Shown here piece by piece: positions 46,446 through 56,788 of a stretch of 64,000 nt of DNA. The position numbers were made by a program, and so were the translations under genes. Under the pieces are notes generated by a model. The model saw only the letters and a list, made by a program, of their open reading frames with translations, did no database searches and was not told the origin of the DNA. How positions within the stretch are numbered: the first letter of the stretch is position 1; the number at the start of each line of letters is the position of its first letter. Origin of the DNA: Pseudomonas putida (GTDB taxonomy: Bacteria > Pseudomonadota > Gammaproteobacteria > Pseudomonadales > Pseudomonadaceae); NCBI RefSeq assembly GCF_026625125.1, contig NZ_CP113097.1, forward strand, positions 1,984,001-2,048,000. The letters run 5' to 3'.

Positions 46446-47243
46446 ATGAATTTCAACCAACTGCTCGACGCCGTGCGAGCGCATCCCGATAGCGTCAGTG
46501 TCCCGCCCGACTGGGCCCAAGGGCGTGCCGTATTCGGTGGCCTGATGGCTGCCATGGTGTATGAGGCCATGCGCCTGAAGCTCGCCGATAGCCGCCCGGT
46601 GCGGTCGCTGGCCGTCAGTTTCGTCGCCCCCGCCGCGCCCGACGTTGCGATCCGTTTCGAAGTCGAAGTGCTGCGCGAGGGCAAAGCGGTCAGCACCGTG
46701 CTGGGTCGAGCCATTCAGGATGACCAGGTGGTGACCTTGGTCCAGGGCAACTTCGGTGCCGCGCGGCCATCGGTGGTGCAGGTGCCTGCCGAGCCGGCCA
46801 TGGAGATGAAGGCACTTGAGCAAGCCGCCCCGGAGCTTCCTTACATCAAAGGTGTCACACCAGAGTTCATGCGCCATGTAGCCCTGCGCTGGGCAATTGG
46901 CGGGCTGCCGTTCAGCGGTAATCAGTCACGCCACATGGGCGGTTGGGTGCGCTTGCGGGATGTTGCCCAGGAGCAGATCAACGAGGCCCACCTGTTGGCG
47001 CTTGTCGATGCCTGGCCACCCAGCCTCATGCCGTACCTGAAGCAGCCCGCAGCAGGCAGCACGCTGACCTGGACCATCGAATTCATCCAGCCGGTTGCCA
47101 GCCTGTCGACGTTGGACTGGTGCCGCTACTGCGTCGAGACCGAACACGCCCGCGATGGGTACGGGCATGCCGCAGCTGCCCTGTGGACGGCTGAAGGCGA
47201 ATTGCTGGCCTTGAGCCGCCAGACGGTCACGGTGTTCGCCTGA
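46446..47243 (+). CDS. Acyl-CoA thioesterase (double hot-dog, TesB-like)
   Basis: 265 aa from the ATG at 46446. Two hot-dog halves: the first with VFGGLMAAMVYEAM and SLAVSFVAPA, the second with DAWPPSLMPYL and LTWTIEFIQPV. It hydrolyses acyl-CoA thioesters; chain preference is unknown. Converges on the membrane protein gene at 47247 with only 3 bp between. Confidence 0.88.
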   Translation: MNFNQLLDAVRAHPDSVSVPPDWAQGRAVFGGLMAAMVYEAMRLKLADSRPVRSLAVSFVAPAAPDVAIRFEVEVLREGKAVSTVLGRAIQDDQVVTLVQGNFGAARPSVVQVPAEPAMEMKALEQAAPELPYIKGVTPEFMRHVALRWAIGGLPFSGNQSRHMGGWVRLRDVAQEQINEAHLLALVDAWPPSLMPYLKQPAAGSTLTWTIEFIQPVASLSTLDWCRYCVETEHARDGYGHAAAALWTAEGELLALSRQTVTVFA

Positions 47244-47246
47244 GCG

Positions 47247-47615
47247 TCAACGCCGATGTCTGTGCCGTTCGCGCCAGGCCCGCCACCAGGCACCGCTGAG
47301 CACAAAGCGCGGGAAGGTGATGAATTGCTCGGTCAGCAGGCGCTGCAGGGCGTCCTTGCGGTTGGCGAAGGGTTCTGGCTGCTCGGCCTCCAGGCGGTGG
47401 CCGTGGCGCTGCAGGCCTAGGCCGGCGATCAGGGCGATGATGCCGACAGCGATCTGGCCAAGGTCCAGAGCGAACAAGCCTGACAGCACGAGCAGAGCAC
47501 CGAGGATGAACAGCGGCACGGCAATCAGGTGCAGCACCAGGTTGGTCGGGTGGCGGTGGTTGTGGTGATAGCCGCGCCATTGCCAGGCGGGCAAGTTGGG
47601 CAGTCGTTTGCTCAT
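47247..47615 (-). CDS. Mpo1-like (DUF962) membrane protein
   Basis: 122 aa. YHHNHRHPTNLVLHLIAVPLF is the His-rich first membrane segment of the yeast Mpo1/DUF962 family, which in yeast are Fe(II) dioxygenases of 2-hydroxy fatty acids. A second hydrophobic stretch spans about residues 37-70. The C terminus is basic and cytoplasmic. Bacterial function is inferred only. Confidence 0.82.
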   Translation of the reverse strand: MSKRLPNLPAWQWRGYHHNHRHPTNLVLHLIAVPLFILGALLVLSGLFALDLGQIAVGIIALIAGLGLQRHGHRLEAEQPEPFANRKDALQRLLTEQFITFPRFVLSGAWWRAWRERHRHRR

Positions 47616-47690
47616 GGGCAGGTCCTCACGGTCATGCCCAAAGCTTAGTGCGGCCCAGTGGTCACAGCCAATCGAGGCTGGCTATGGTGA

Positions 47691-49169
47691 TTATAGTTTG
47701 AGTTGGCCGATGGCCTTGTTCAGCTCGCCGGCCAGGGTTGCCAGTTCGCTGCTGGTGGTGGCCGAATCGACAGTCTGCTGTACGGTTTCCTCGGTAACGT
47801 CGCGGATGCTGACTACCGCCCGGTTCATTTCTTCGGCCACCTGGCTTTGCTGTTCGGCGGCGACGGCGATCTGGGTGTTGCTCTCGCGCATCTGCGCCAC
47901 CGCGCCGGTGATTTCGGCCAGCGCTGCGCCGGCTTCCTGGGCCTGGCGCACGCAGTCGTCAGCTTTGTAAGAGCTTTCCTGCATGAACTCCACCGCATCC
48001 CGGGTACCGGCTTGCAGGTCGGCAACCATGCCGGTGATTTCGTCGGTGGAGGTTTGCACGCGTTTGGCCAGGCTGCGCACTTCATCGGCGACCACCGCAA
48101 AGCCACGGCCCAGGTCGCCGGCACGCGCTGCTTCGATGGCGGCGTTCAGTGCCAGCAGGTTGGTCTGTTCGGCGATGCTGTGGATGACGTTGACCACGCC
48201 ATTGATCTTTTGGCTGTCCTCGGCCAGTTGGCGGATCATCTCGGCGGTCTGCTGCACGCCGCTGGACAGCCCTGCAATCGAGTCCTGCACGCGGTCGACG
48301 ACATGCTTGCCGCTGCCGGCAAGGACGTCGGCGGTCTGCGACAGGTCGCGCGTGGCGCCGGCATGTTGGGCGATATGATGCACGGTGGCTGACATCTCGT
48401 TGATCGCGGTAGCTGCTTGGTCGGTCTCGCTCTGCTGGCCGAGCATGCCGTGGCGCACCTCGTTCATGCTCGAGGCCAGGCGTGCGGCGCCCGAATCGAG
48501 TTGCGCGGCGGTGCGTGCCACGGTGCTGACCACACGGTGGTAGGTCGACTGCATGGCGTTGAAGGCGCCGGCCATCTGGCCCACTTCGTCGCCACAAGAC
48601 AGAGGCACGCGGGCCGACAGGTCACCCGTTTTTTCCACGTGGAGCATGACGTCCTTGAGGGTGTTGAGTTGGCTCAGCAGGAAACGAATCAACAGTTGCG
48701 AGGCGCAGAGCATTGCCAGCATCAGGATCAGCACACAAACCGCGTAGTTGGCAAAACGGTCAAGGAACACCTGGCGCACGCTCGGTGCCTGGGCCAGTAC
48801 CGCTACCTGCTGGTCGCCATGGCGCAGTACCTGGGCGCCGCGTAGTGGGTTATCGCCCAGGATCCAGTCGCCCGGGAGGGCTACCCAGCCTTGTGCATGG
48901 CGCAGGGGCTCCAGGCTTTGGCCGGCAAAGGTCGGGGTCTGGCCGGGTTGCCAGGTGATCACGTTGGCCTGGCGGGGCAGGGCACGCTCTGCCGGCCATG
49001 CGGCGAGCAGCTCTGCCTGGGACTGCGTCTGGGCCTGCACCGCTTCAGCGCGGGCTCGCTGCTCCAGATACACGGCAAACAGCACCAGCATCAAGGTGGT
49101 GACAAAGGCCACTGCGTTGACGGCCCAGAATTTGTACTTCAGGGAAATATTGCTAAGCCAGGCACCCAT
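47691..49169 (-). CDS. Methyl-accepting chemotaxis protein
   Basis: 492 aa. Membrane segments lie at about residues 15-37 and 141-163 and enclose a small periplasmic sensor of some 100 residues without a recognised ligand motif. HAMP follows at 164-218, then the cytoplasmic coiled coil with the conserved tip [15 protein letters not shown]. Reports to CheA/CheW. Ligand unknown. Confidence 0.94.
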   Translation of the reverse strand: MGAWLSNISLKYKFWAVNAVAFVTTLMLVLFAVYLEQRARAEAVQAQTQSQAELLAAWPAERALPRQANVITWQPGQTPTFAGQSLEPLRHAQGWVALPGDWILGDNPLRGAQVLRHGDQQVAVLAQAPSVRQVFLDRFANYAVCVLILMLAMLCASQLLIRFLLSQLNTLKDVMLHVEKTGDLSARVPLSCGDEVGQMAGAFNAMQSTYHRVVSTVARTAAQLDSGAARLASSMNEVRHGMLGQQSETDQAATAINEMSATVHHIAQHAGATRDLSQTADVLAGSGKHVVDRVQDSIAGLSSGVQQTAEMIRQLAEDSQKINGVVNVIHSIAEQTNLLALNAAIEAARAGDLGRGFAVVADEVRSLAKRVQTSTDEITGMVADLQAGTRDAVEFMQESSYKADDCVRQAQEAGAALAEITGAVAQMRESNTQIAVAAEQQSQVAEEMNRAVVSIRDVTEETVQQTVDSATTSSELATLAGELNKAIGQLKL

Positions 49170-49278
49170 GGGTAGGTCTTCTCTGAGTTGAGCGGAAACA
49201 TTATTGGCAAGGTGCCATCATTGTGCCCGCTCACGCCTGGGAGGTTTTGACGTGTATCAACAAACCGTTTATGCCCGA

Positions 49279-50076
49279 TCAAGCCAGCTGGAAAAATGCC
49301 CGAGCCGTTGCCGTGGTATGCGTTGCGGTCTCTTCGACAGATTCGCCCCGGTGTAACGCCACCTCCCGCAGCACTTCTGGCAAAAACGCCGGCTCGTTGC
49401 GCCCGCTCTTGGGTTTCGGTCGCAGGCTGCGCGGCAGCAGATACGGGGCATCACTTTCCAGCATCAGGCGCCCCCGGGGAATGTTGCCCACCAGTGGGTG
49501 CAAGTGCGTACCGCGGCGTTCGTCACAGATCCAGCCGGTGATGCCGATGTGCAGGTCCATGTCCAGGTAGGCGAACAGCGCGTCGCGCTCGCCGGTGAAA
49601 CAATGCACTACGGCGGCGGGCAGATGGTCGCGGTAGTTCTTCACAATCGCCAGCAAACGCTCACTCGCATCACGCTCATGCAGGAACACCGGCAGGCGCA
49701 ACTCGGCGGCCAGCGCTAATTGAGCTTCCAGGGCTTTTTCCTGAAGTGGGCGAGGGGAGAAGTCGCGGTTGAAATCCAGCCCGCACTCGCCAACGGCGCG
49801 CACACGCGCCTCACTCAACAACTGGCGCAGTCGCGGCTCGCTGTTGGCATCCCACGCTTTGGCGTCGTGCGGGTGTACGCCGGCGGTGGCGAACAGGTGC
49901 TCGCTGGCGGGGTCCAGTTGCTGGCACAGTTCAAGCGCCTGCTCGCTGACCGCAAGGCTGGTGCCGGTAAGGATCATCTGCCCAACGCCGGCTTCGATGG
50001 CGCGCTCGACGATGGCGGCCTGCTGGTCGTGGAAACTGCTATTGGTCAGGTTGACGCCGATATCGATCAGTTGCAT
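49279..50076 (-). CDS. TatD-family metal-dependent DNase
   Basis: 265 aa from the ATG at 50076. [10 protein letters not shown] gives the first metal motif in a Tyr/His-to-Asn variant of the usual [40 protein letters not shown] and [11 protein letters not shown] complete the site. TatD enzymes act as 3'-5' exonucleases in repair and DNA turnover. The open frame extends upstream over the antisense of the next gene but has no meaning there. Confidence 0.92.
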   Translation of the reverse strand: MQLIDIGVNLTNSSFHDQQAAIVERAIEAGVGQMILTGTSLAVSEQALELCQQLDPASEHLFATAGVHPHDAKAWDANSEPRLRQLLSEARVRAVGECGLDFNRDFSPRPLQEKALEAQLALAAELRLPVFLHERDASERLLAIVKNYRDHLPAAVVHCFTGERDALFAYLDMDLHIGITGWICDERRGTHLHPLVGNIPRGRLMLESDAPYLLPRSLRPKPKSGRNEPAFLPEVLREVALHRGESVEETATHTTATARAFFQLA

Positions 50077-50232
50077 GGTGCTACCTCGTGCCGCGGGACG
50101 GCCAGCATAGCAAAATGCGTGATTTTCGGAAAAACCAAGAACTTCAGGCGTTTGCCAGGGTCTTTTACCGTCATTTATCACGAGCGGCTCGTACACATGG
50201 ATGCTGCCCACCGACCTCGGACACGTTTTCGC

Positions 50233-51639
50233 ATGCTGCGATCCCTGCTCACCCTGCTGCTGACGCTTGGCCTGATGCTCGTCGGTCCGGCTTACGCACG
50301 CCTGCCGGGGCCGCAGCACACCGTGCCGGTGAACAAGGCCCGTGACCTTGAACAGATCCGCGCCAGCAAGGTGCTGCGGGTACTGGTCAACCAAAGCCGC
50401 AACAGCTCCGGTGAGGTCAAGGGCGAGCCCGTCGGTATCGAGTACTACCGCTTGCGTGCGCTTGAGCATTACCTCAACGCCCGGACCGGCGACGGACAGC
50501 AGGTACGGCTCAAACTCATCCCCAGAGCCAAAGAGCAACTGCTCGGGGCTCTGCAGCGCGGTGAAGGCGACCTGGCCGCCCCGGGCGAGTTGCTCGACCC
50601 GAGCCTGGTCGGCGGCGTGGCCAGCAGCGCTCCGGTCCTGGACCAAGTGCCGTTGTGGTTGGTAGGGCGCAAGGGCGAGCGCAGTTTCACCCGTGTCGAG
50701 CAGTTGTCCGGGCGCACTGTGGCGTTGACCAGTGCCAGCGCCGCCGGTGCGCTGATCCAGCAGATCAACCAGCGCCTGGCGCTGCGCAAGCGCCCACCGG
50801 TCAAGATCGAATGGGTCGACTCGACACTGGCGGTGGAGGACGTGCTGGAGATGGTCCAGGCCGGCATCTATCACCTGACCGTGGTCGAGCGGCCGATCGC
50901 GCTGCGCTGGGCCCGGGTAATGCCGCGCCTGCGCCTGCATAGCCGGCTGCAACTGGGCCCGCCACAAGCCATGCGCTGGTATGTGCGGCGCGATGCGACG
51001 CTGCTGCAGGCTACGGTCGATCGCTTCCTGCAGGGCTACCGGGCGCCCGAGAACCAGGATGCGGCCTTTGAACGCATCTATCGGCGCCAGTACCGCGTGC
51101 ACAACCCGCTCGCACGCAAGGACCGTCAACGCCTTGCGTCAGTCCGGGCGGTGCTGCAGAAGCATGGCCAGGCGCAACAGATCGACTGGCTGAACCTGGC
51201 TGCGTTGGCCTTCAAGGAATCGACCCTCAACCCGGCGGCGCGCGGCAGTGGCGGGGCGCATGGCCTGATGCAGATCACCCCTGCCGCGGCGCAACGGGTC
51301 GGGGTCAGCAATACCGCAACGGTTGATGGCAATGTCCAGGCCAGTGCCCGTTACCTGGCGTTGATTCGCCGCAAGTTCTTCGCCAGCCCGAAGATCAACG
51401 AGCGTGAGCGCATGGCCTTCGTGCTGGCCGCTTACAACCTTGGGCCCGAGCGGGTCCAGGCCATGCGTGTCGAGGCCCGCAAGCGTGGGCTCAATGGCAA
51501 TCAATGGTTCTTCCAGACCGAACGGGTTGCGATGGAGCAGGTGGGCATGGGGCCAGTCAACTTCGTCAATAGCGTGAACAAGTACTTCCTGGCGTTCAAC
51601 CGTGAACGTGCAACGTTGGAGCGAAGCGGTAAACGCTGA
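50233..51639 (+). CDS. Membrane-bound lytic transglycosylase, MltF-like
   Basis: 468 aa from the ATG at 50233, which opens a good signal peptide ([18 protein letters not shown], cut after AYA); an ATG at 50197 would add 12 residues. Residues 45-270 form a type-3 solute-binding domain. The C-terminal SLT domain has the catalytic Glu in FKESTLNP, then [11 protein letters not shown] and [10 protein letters not shown]. It cleaves murein to anhydro-muropeptides. Divergent from tatD. Confidence 0.9.
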   Translation: MLRSLLTLLLTLGLMLVGPAYARLPGPQHTVPVNKARDLEQIRASKVLRVLVNQSRNSSGEVKGEPVGIEYYRLRALEHYLNARTGDGQQVRLKLIPRAKEQLLGALQRGEGDLAAPGELLDPSLVGGVASSAPVLDQVPLWLVGRKGERSFTRVEQLSGRTVALTSASAAGALIQQINQRLALRKRPPVKIEWVDSTLAVEDVLEMVQAGIYHLTVVERPIALRWARVMPRLRLHSRLQLGPPQAMRWYVRRDATLLQATVDRFLQGYRAPENQDAAFERIYRRQYRVHNPLARKDRQRLASVRAVLQKHGQAQQIDWLNLAALAFKESTLNPAARGSGGAHGLMQITPAAAQRVGVSNTATVDGNVQASARYLALIRRKFFASPKINERERMAFVLAAYNLGPERVQAMRVEARKRGLNGNQWFFQTERVAMEQVGMGPVNFVNSVNKYFLAFNRERATLERSGKR

Positions 51640-51753
51640 TTTATCGATCTATTCGATTTATATGTTGGGTTTTTTGCGATTTTAATATCTGTTTGGTCGA
51701 TTATTATGGCGCCCATCCCAACACAACATCGCAGCTTTCAAGGAAGTCACCCA

Positions 51754-52188
51754 ATGAACAACGCAATCATCAAACTGCTTTCCACTCGCGCTGGCCTGGG
51801 CTTGAGCGTGGTCCGCATCCTGGTCGGCATCATCTTCATGGCGCACGGCGCACAGAAACTCTTCGGCCTGTTCGGTGGCTACGGGTTGGAGGGCACTGGC
51901 CAGTGGATGGAGAGCATCGGCCTGGCCCCCGGCTACCTGATGGCCCTGCTGTCCGGCAGCGCCGAGTTCTTCGGCGGCCTGGCCCTGGTGATCGGCCTGC
52001 TGGCTCGCCCGGCGGCGCTGGCACTGACAGTGACGCTGGTGGTGGCAATCTTTTCGGTACACATCGGCAACGGCCTGTTCATGTCCAACAATGGCTATGA
52101 GTTCGCCCTGGCTTTGCTGGCGGGTACCGTCGCGGTACTGATCGAAGGCGCTGGTCGTTTCTCTCTGGACCGCTTGATCGCCCGCTGA
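51754..52188 (+). CDS. DoxX-family membrane protein
   Basis: 144 aa from the ATG at 51754 (AAGGAAG upstream). Four membrane helices, with the conserved LVGIIFMAHGAQKLFG and GSAEFFGGLALVIGL of the DoxX/DoxD family. Role in Pseudomonas unknown; relatives are linked to redox stress and quinone metabolism. An AT-rich 114-bp stretch precedes it. Confidence 0.9.
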   Translation: MNNAIIKLLSTRAGLGLSVVRILVGIIFMAHGAQKLFGLFGGYGLEGTGQWMESIGLAPGYLMALLSGSAEFFGGLALVIGLLARPAALALTVTLVVAIFSVHIGNGLFMSNNGYEFALALLAGTVAVLIEGAGRFSLDRLIAR

Positions 52189-52225
52189 AGCCTCATGCTG
52201 CAGGCCTTGAGTTGATGACTTTCAG

Positions 52226-52253
52226 CTTGGGGCTTGCAGCTTGCCGCTTGTAG
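52226..52253. repeat. Heptamer tandem repeat CTTGNNG
   Basis: Four consecutive heptads, CTTGGGG, CTTGCAG, CTTGCCG and CTTGTAG, in the gap after the DoxX gene. Confidence 0.75.
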
Positions 52254-52402
52254 CTCTAGCATACCGCCTGCGCCGATTTAAACAGCTACTTGCGGGGCGC
52301 AGGAAAGCCCAGCCCCGGGTCATCCGAAATACCGCTAAAGCGCTGGTTCGGTGACGCCTCCCACCGCTGCCCAGCGGGATTTGCGAGGCGGAGAAATACT
52401 CC

Positions 52403-52711
52403 ATGAGTTGCCCACGTACCAGTGTCTGCTTGAGCCCACTGCCTGCCAGCCAGGCTACCCGCACACCGCGCATCCTGCTCGGTGGCCAGCATCAGCCTAC
52501 GCTTTTGCGTCATCTTGAAGGCTTGTCCCGTCGCAAAGGCCAGGCCCGCGCCTTCCTCATCCAGTTTGCCGAAACCGCGTGCCGGCTGGAGCAGTTCGGC
52601 AACGACCGCTTCGATCTGGCGGTGATCCAGGCACCTGCCGCACAGCACGCTGCCGAAGTGATTGGCCATCTCACCCGCATCGCACGCCAGGGCCTGATTA
52701 CCCGACGCTGA
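52403..52711 (+). CDS. Hypothetical 102-aa protein
   Basis: Preceded by GGAG at a suitable distance. Residues 20-100 are soluble (TPRILLGGQHQPTLLRHLEGL at the start of the compact part) and faintly recall a receiver-like alpha/beta fold, without phosphorylation residues that I can place. The first 18 residues look unstructured, so a downstream start is possible. Function unknown. Confidence 0.55.
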   Translation: MSCPRTSVCLSPLPASQATRTPRILLGGQHQPTLLRHLEGLSRRKGQARAFLIQFAETACRLEQFGNDRFDLAVIQAPAAQHAAEVIGHLTRIARQGLITRR

Positions 52712-52827
52712 GGTACGTGCTGCATCTAGCCTTTGAGCATCTGTGCTTAGTCAGCGAGTCCTTCTGTGGCACAGCCAACACTGCATCCTGGCTCTTCACG
52801 CAGGGTTGGCTGATCTTGGCGGCGTCG

Positions 52828-53331
52828 TCAGGGCTTGATAAACCGGGGACTAGCCTCCGCCTCTTTGTACTCAATATGGGTAACCTCCCAGTAAGCAACG
52901 CCCGTGGGAGTGTGTACCAAAATCTCATCCCCTACACTTTTGCCAATGCATGCTCGAGCCATCGGTGAATCGATGGAGATGAAACCCTTTCTGTCATAAA
53001 TCTCATCGCCGCCGACAATACGAAATATTTTAGTCTCGTCATTTTCGTTGATAATGGTTATCCAAGCCCCAAAAAATATCTTGCCTTCTTGGGTAGGTGA
53101 GTAAGGAACAACGCGAAGACCTTCGATCCGTTTTCGGAGGTATCTTACCCGGCGATCTATTTCCCTCAGTCGTTTCTTATTGTACTGGTAGTCCGCATTT
53201 TCACTTCGGTCGCCCAAAGATGCCGCCCAGGTTACCTTTCTAGTAATCTCAGGTCGCTCTTCGCGCCAAAGCCAATCCAATTCATCCTTCAAGGATTGAT
53301 AGCCAGCTTCGGTGATAAGATTAGTTGCCAT
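52828..53331 (-). CDS. greB: Transcription elongation factor GreB
   Basis: 167 aa. The N-terminal coiled coil (ITEAGYQSLKDELDWLW, then ENADYQYNKKRLREIDRR) has the acidic tip residues in GDRSENADY. The C-terminal FKBP-like domain has VGGDEIYDRKGFISIDSPMARA and GKSVGDE. Stimulates transcript cleavage by backtracked RNA polymerase. The gene is clearly more AT-rich than its neighbours, suggesting recent acquisition or an extra copy; a duplicate elsewhere cannot be checked here. Confidence 0.93.
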   Translation of the reverse strand: MATNLITEAGYQSLKDELDWLWREERPEITRKVTWAASLGDRSENADYQYNKKRLREIDRRVRYLRKRIEGLRVVPYSPTQEGKIFFGAWITIINENDETKIFRIVGGDEIYDRKGFISIDSPMARACIGKSVGDEILVHTPTGVAYWEVTHIEYKEAEASPRFIKP

Positions 53332-53446
53332 ATTTCGCCTGTTATCTAGTCAGTGCCAGGTACCTGGTCCAAGGTGGGTAATTTATCCGAAGCCATCGCT
53401 TTTCTGTATCAGCCTTGAATTGCCTGCTCGCAGTAATCACGAGAAA

Positions 53447-54175
53447 TCATGCGCCTGGGGATGCGCGCCATGAAGCAATCCACTTAAACAACCTGCTCAT
53501 CCACCAATGGCTTCGGGCTTTACGAATTCCTTCGATGTGCATGAATGTGTACGGTTTGGGCATGGTTTTCTCTTGGTTGCGAAGGCTGCGTACTCCCCTG
53601 ATTATGTGGCGTGCATAAAATAATAGAGTCATGGAGCAAGCCAGCAGTCCGAATGAGGCGACCAGTTCGGAGGTAAGAATCCCGATTTCTTTGGTAAAAG
53701 CACTTGCCGCCAAGGTGGTCACCCCAGCCATGAACAGAGGACTGTATACTGTCGACGGTTTCTGCTTTCTTTGTGGGCGAGGCTGGACTTTGATCCCGTC
53801 ATGCTCGAAAGGGTGAAATGACGGTTTTCCGTTAACCAAGACTAGGTATGTCAATGCTGTGATTGCCATTGGGGCCAGTGCGATCTGGAAGGCAGCGCCA
53901 TCGGCCCCGCTCCAGAACCTTGTAGCAGCATGATAGGCCAAGTTGCAGGATAACAATGAGAATATCCCGGTCGTAGTGAGTACGAGTGACAGAATATAGG
54001 TCGTGAATTTCTCGCACGTGTAAATCAGGTGTAGCGTCCACCCGAGTGCGGCGAGGGAAATCATGAAAAAAGCAGGCCAGAAAAACTTTAGCTTTGAAGG
54101 TCCCAAGGCGAGAAAAAATACAAATACACCCAGTAGACCCCAGCTGACCTTTTTTATATTGGTCGCGTCAATCAT
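53447..54175 (-). CDS. Hypothetical multi-pass membrane protein
   Basis: 242 aa. About six hydrophobic segments (near residues 11-26, 31-50, 57-78, 95-113, 147-163 and 168-190), a polar loop with QPRPQRKQKP near residue 130, and a basic C-terminal tail with Trp-rich stretches. No recognised family. AT-rich like the adjacent greB. Confidence 0.7.
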   Translation of the reverse strand: MIDATNIKKVSWGLLGVFVFFLALGPSKLKFFWPAFFMISLAALGWTLHLIYTCEKFTTYILSLVLTTTGIFSLLSCNLAYHAATRFWSGADGAAFQIALAPMAITALTYLVLVNGKPSFHPFEHDGIKVQPRPQRKQKPSTVYSPLFMAGVTTLAASAFTKEIGILTSELVASFGLLACSMTLLFYARHIIRGVRSLRNQEKTMPKPYTFMHIEGIRKARSHWWMSRLFKWIASWRASPGA

Positions 54176-54280
54176 CGTTGTTCTCTATCCTAAATGCCTG
54201 GCCGATATTTCTGTCTCCACTCTCAATAAATGACGCCCGCATCTCGATATGGCCGCTGCTTGCAGCAAGCTCTTCAGATA

Positions 54281-56788
54281 CTACCCCTCCCGAAGCACCG
54301 CCAACGGGCTGGCATTAAGCGCTCGCCGTGTCCCCAGCACGCCAGCCCCGCCTACCAATAGCGCGCCCGCCAGTGGCAGTACCAGCAGCCACGGATGGGG
54401 AGCCCACTGCAGGTCGAACGCATAGCGGTATAGCACCAAGGTAATCAACTCACAGCCTAGCGCTGCCAACGCACCGCTGGCCGCACCCAGCAGCCCGAAC
54501 TCGATACGCCGCGCTTTCACCAGCAACGGCCGTGCGGCGCCCAGTGCGCGCAGCAGCGCGCCTTGGCGAATGCGTTCATCCAGCGTTGCCTGCAAGCCTG
54601 CGAACAGCACGGCCAACCCCGCCGCCAGGACGAACAGCAATACATATTCCACCGCCAGGGTAACCTGGGCGAGGATGCTGCGTAGCTGCTCCAGCAAGGC
54701 ATCGACTTGCAGGATGGTCACCGCCGGGAAGGCCCGCGACAGGGCCACTACATCCAGGTCAAGACCCGGCGCGAGGTAAAAGCTGGTCAGGTAGGTGGTC
54801 GGCAGCCCCTGGAGGGTACCCGGCTGGAAGATCATGTAGAAGTTCGGCTGGAAGCTGTCCCAGTGCACGCTGCGCAGGCTGCTGACCCGTGCCTGGCGTT
54901 GTTCGCCGCCAATGTCGAAGGTCAACAGGTCGCCCAGTTGCACCTTCAGGCTGGCGGCAAGTTCCGCCTCGACCGAAACGCCAGGGATTTCATCGCCAGC
55001 CGGTAGCGCCCGCCACCAATTCCCGGCGGTCAAGGCATTGCCTGCCGGCAGGTCGGCGGCCCAGGTCAGGCTGAGGTCGCGCTGAACTGCACGCTCGCCG
55101 GCCGAATCCTTGCTGACGATCTGTTGCACGGGCTGCTCGTTGATTTGGATCAGCCGGCCAGGCGTCACCGGATAGAGCGGCGCGGAGGCTGCGTTCACCT
55201 CGTGCAGGCGCTGAGCAAAGGGCTCACGGTCGTCGGGCAGGATGTTCAGGGCGAAATAGTTGGGGGCGTCCTTGGGCAGTTGAGCCTGCCAGGTGTCGAG
55301 CAACTCGGCGCGCAGCAAGGCGACCAGGGCCATGGCCAGCAGGATCAGGCCAAACGCCAGTGCCTGGCCTGCGGCAGCCATGGGGTGGCGGAGCAACTGG
55401 CCCAAGCCCAGGCGCCAGGGTAGCGGGGCGCCTGCCAGCAGTTGCCGCAGGCTGCGCAGCCCAACCAGCAGCAGGCCGCCCAGTACCAGTGCGGCAAGCA
55501 ACCCGCCTGCAAGCAGGGCGAAGGTCAGCAGCAGGTCGAGGCTCAGGCGCCACATGATCAGGCCCAGTGCGAACAGGGCGGCGCCATAGACCAGCCAGCT
55601 GCTGGGCGGTACGGGCAGCAGATCACGGCGCAGTACACGCAGCGGTGGCACCTTGCCCAGTGCCGCGAGCGGGGGCAGGGCGAAACCGGCCAGGGCGACC
55701 AGCCCGGTGGCGATGCCGGCCAGGGCCGGGACGATGCCGCCAGGCGGCACCACGCTCGGCAGCAGGCCGTGCAACAGGCGGAACAGGCCCAGTTGCGCCA
55801 GCCAGCCGAGCAGGGCGCCCACCAGCGCCGCCAGCAGGCCCAGCATGGCCAGTTGCAGGCAGTACAGGCCCAATGCCTGATGGCGGGACAGCCCCAGGCA
55901 GCGCAGCAGTGCACTGGCGTCCAGGCGCCGGGCCGCATAGCGGCTGGCCGAGAGTGCCACGGCGACCCCTGCCAGCAGCACCGCCACCAGGCTAGCCATG
56001 TTCAGGTAGCGCTCGGCCTTGCCCAGGGCGCCGCCGATCTGCCGGTTACCATCGCGGGTGTCGAGCAGGCGCTGGTTGGCCGCAAGCGTCTTCTCCAGCC
56101 CCTGGCGGTACTGTGCCAGGGGCTGCGCATCCCCGCGCCACAGCTCACGGTAGCTGACCCGGCTGCCGGGCTGAATGACCCCGGTGGCCTCAAGGTCGGC
56201 GAGGTTCATCATCACCCGCGGGGTGAGGCTGTAGAAATTGTTGGCGCGGTCCGGCTCGTAGGTCAGTACGCGGCTCATGCGCAGGGTCTTCATGCCGACA
56301 TCGATGCTGTCGCCAATGCTCAGGCCAAGGGCAGCGAGCAAGCGCGGCTCGATCCAGACCTCGCCCGGCGGCGGGCCGCCACCGGGTGTCTCCTTGGCAT
56401 AAGGCGCCGGTGCACTGCGTACCTGGCCACGCAGGGGGTAGGCGCCATCGGCGGCTTTGATGCTCGACAGCTGAATGCCGGCGTCACCACCGACCACGCT
56501 GGTGAACTCCACGACCCGGGCGTGGCGCAGCCCCAGGGCGGTACCGGCGTCGATCTGCTCCTGACGCGCTGGCGCACTGCCTTGCAATACCAGGTCGGCG
56601 CCCAGGAACTCGCTGGCGCGCAACTGCATGGCGCCATTGAGGCGAGCGCCGAAATAGCCGATGGCGGTGCTGGCGGCTACAGCCACGAGCAGGGCGAAGA
56701 ACAGCACGCGCACTTCGCTGGCGCGGATGTCGCGCAACAACTGGCGCAGCGCCAGGCCGCACAAGCGGGAAAGCGGCATGTGCTTCAT
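54281..56788 (-). CDS. ybbP: FtsX-type ABC transporter permease (YbbP)
   Basis: 835 aa. An N-terminal membrane helix (residues 28-46), a large periplasmic MacB-like domain, then two FtsX blocks of three helices each in the middle and at the C terminus, plus extra hydrophobic segments: the YbbP layout. The start overlaps the ATPase stop by one base (TGATG); Met at 56779 is an alternative. Substrate unknown; the ybbA-ybbP/tesA arrangement as in E. coli suggests a role in lipid or envelope handling. Confidence 0.92.
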   Translation of the reverse strand: MKHMPLSRLCGLALRQLLRDIRASEVRVLFFALLVAVAASTAIGYFGARLNGAMQLRASEFLGADLVLQGSAPARQEQIDAGTALGLRHARVVEFTSVVGGDAGIQLSSIKAADGAYPLRGQVRSAPAPYAKETPGGGPPPGEVWIEPRLLAALGLSIGDSIDVGMKTLRMSRVLTYEPDRANNFYSLTPRVMMNLADLEATGVIQPGSRVSYRELWRGDAQPLAQYRQGLEKTLAANQRLLDTRDGNRQIGGALGKAERYLNMASLVAVLLAGVAVALSASRYAARRLDASALLRCLGLSRHQALGLYCLQLAMLGLLAALVGALLGWLAQLGLFRLLHGLLPSVVPPGGIVPALAGIATGLVALAGFALPPLAALGKVPPLRVLRRDLLPVPPSSWLVYGAALFALGLIMWRLSLDLLLTFALLAGGLLAALVLGGLLLVGLRSLRQLLAGAPLPWRLGLGQLLRHPMAAAGQALAFGLILLAMALVALLRAELLDTWQAQLPKDAPNYFALNILPDDREPFAQRLHEVNAASAPLYPVTPGRLIQINEQPVQQIVSKDSAGERAVQRDLSLTWAADLPAGNALTAGNWWRALPAGDEIPGVSVEAELAASLKVQLGDLLTFDIGGEQRQARVSSLRSVHWDSFQPNFYMIFQPGTLQGLPTTYLTSFYLAPGLDLDVVALSRAFPAVTILQVDALLEQLRSILAQVTLAVEYVLLFVLAAGLAVLFAGLQATLDERIRQGALLRALGAARPLLVKARRIEFGLLGAASGALAALGCELITLVLYRYAFDLQWAPHPWLLVLPLAGALLVGGAGVLGTRRALNASPLAVLREG

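Noticed and set aside
50080..51129. Upstream extension of the TatD frame
   Set aside because: The open frame continues over the antisense strand of the lytic transglycosylase, but TatD similarity begins at the Met at 50076.
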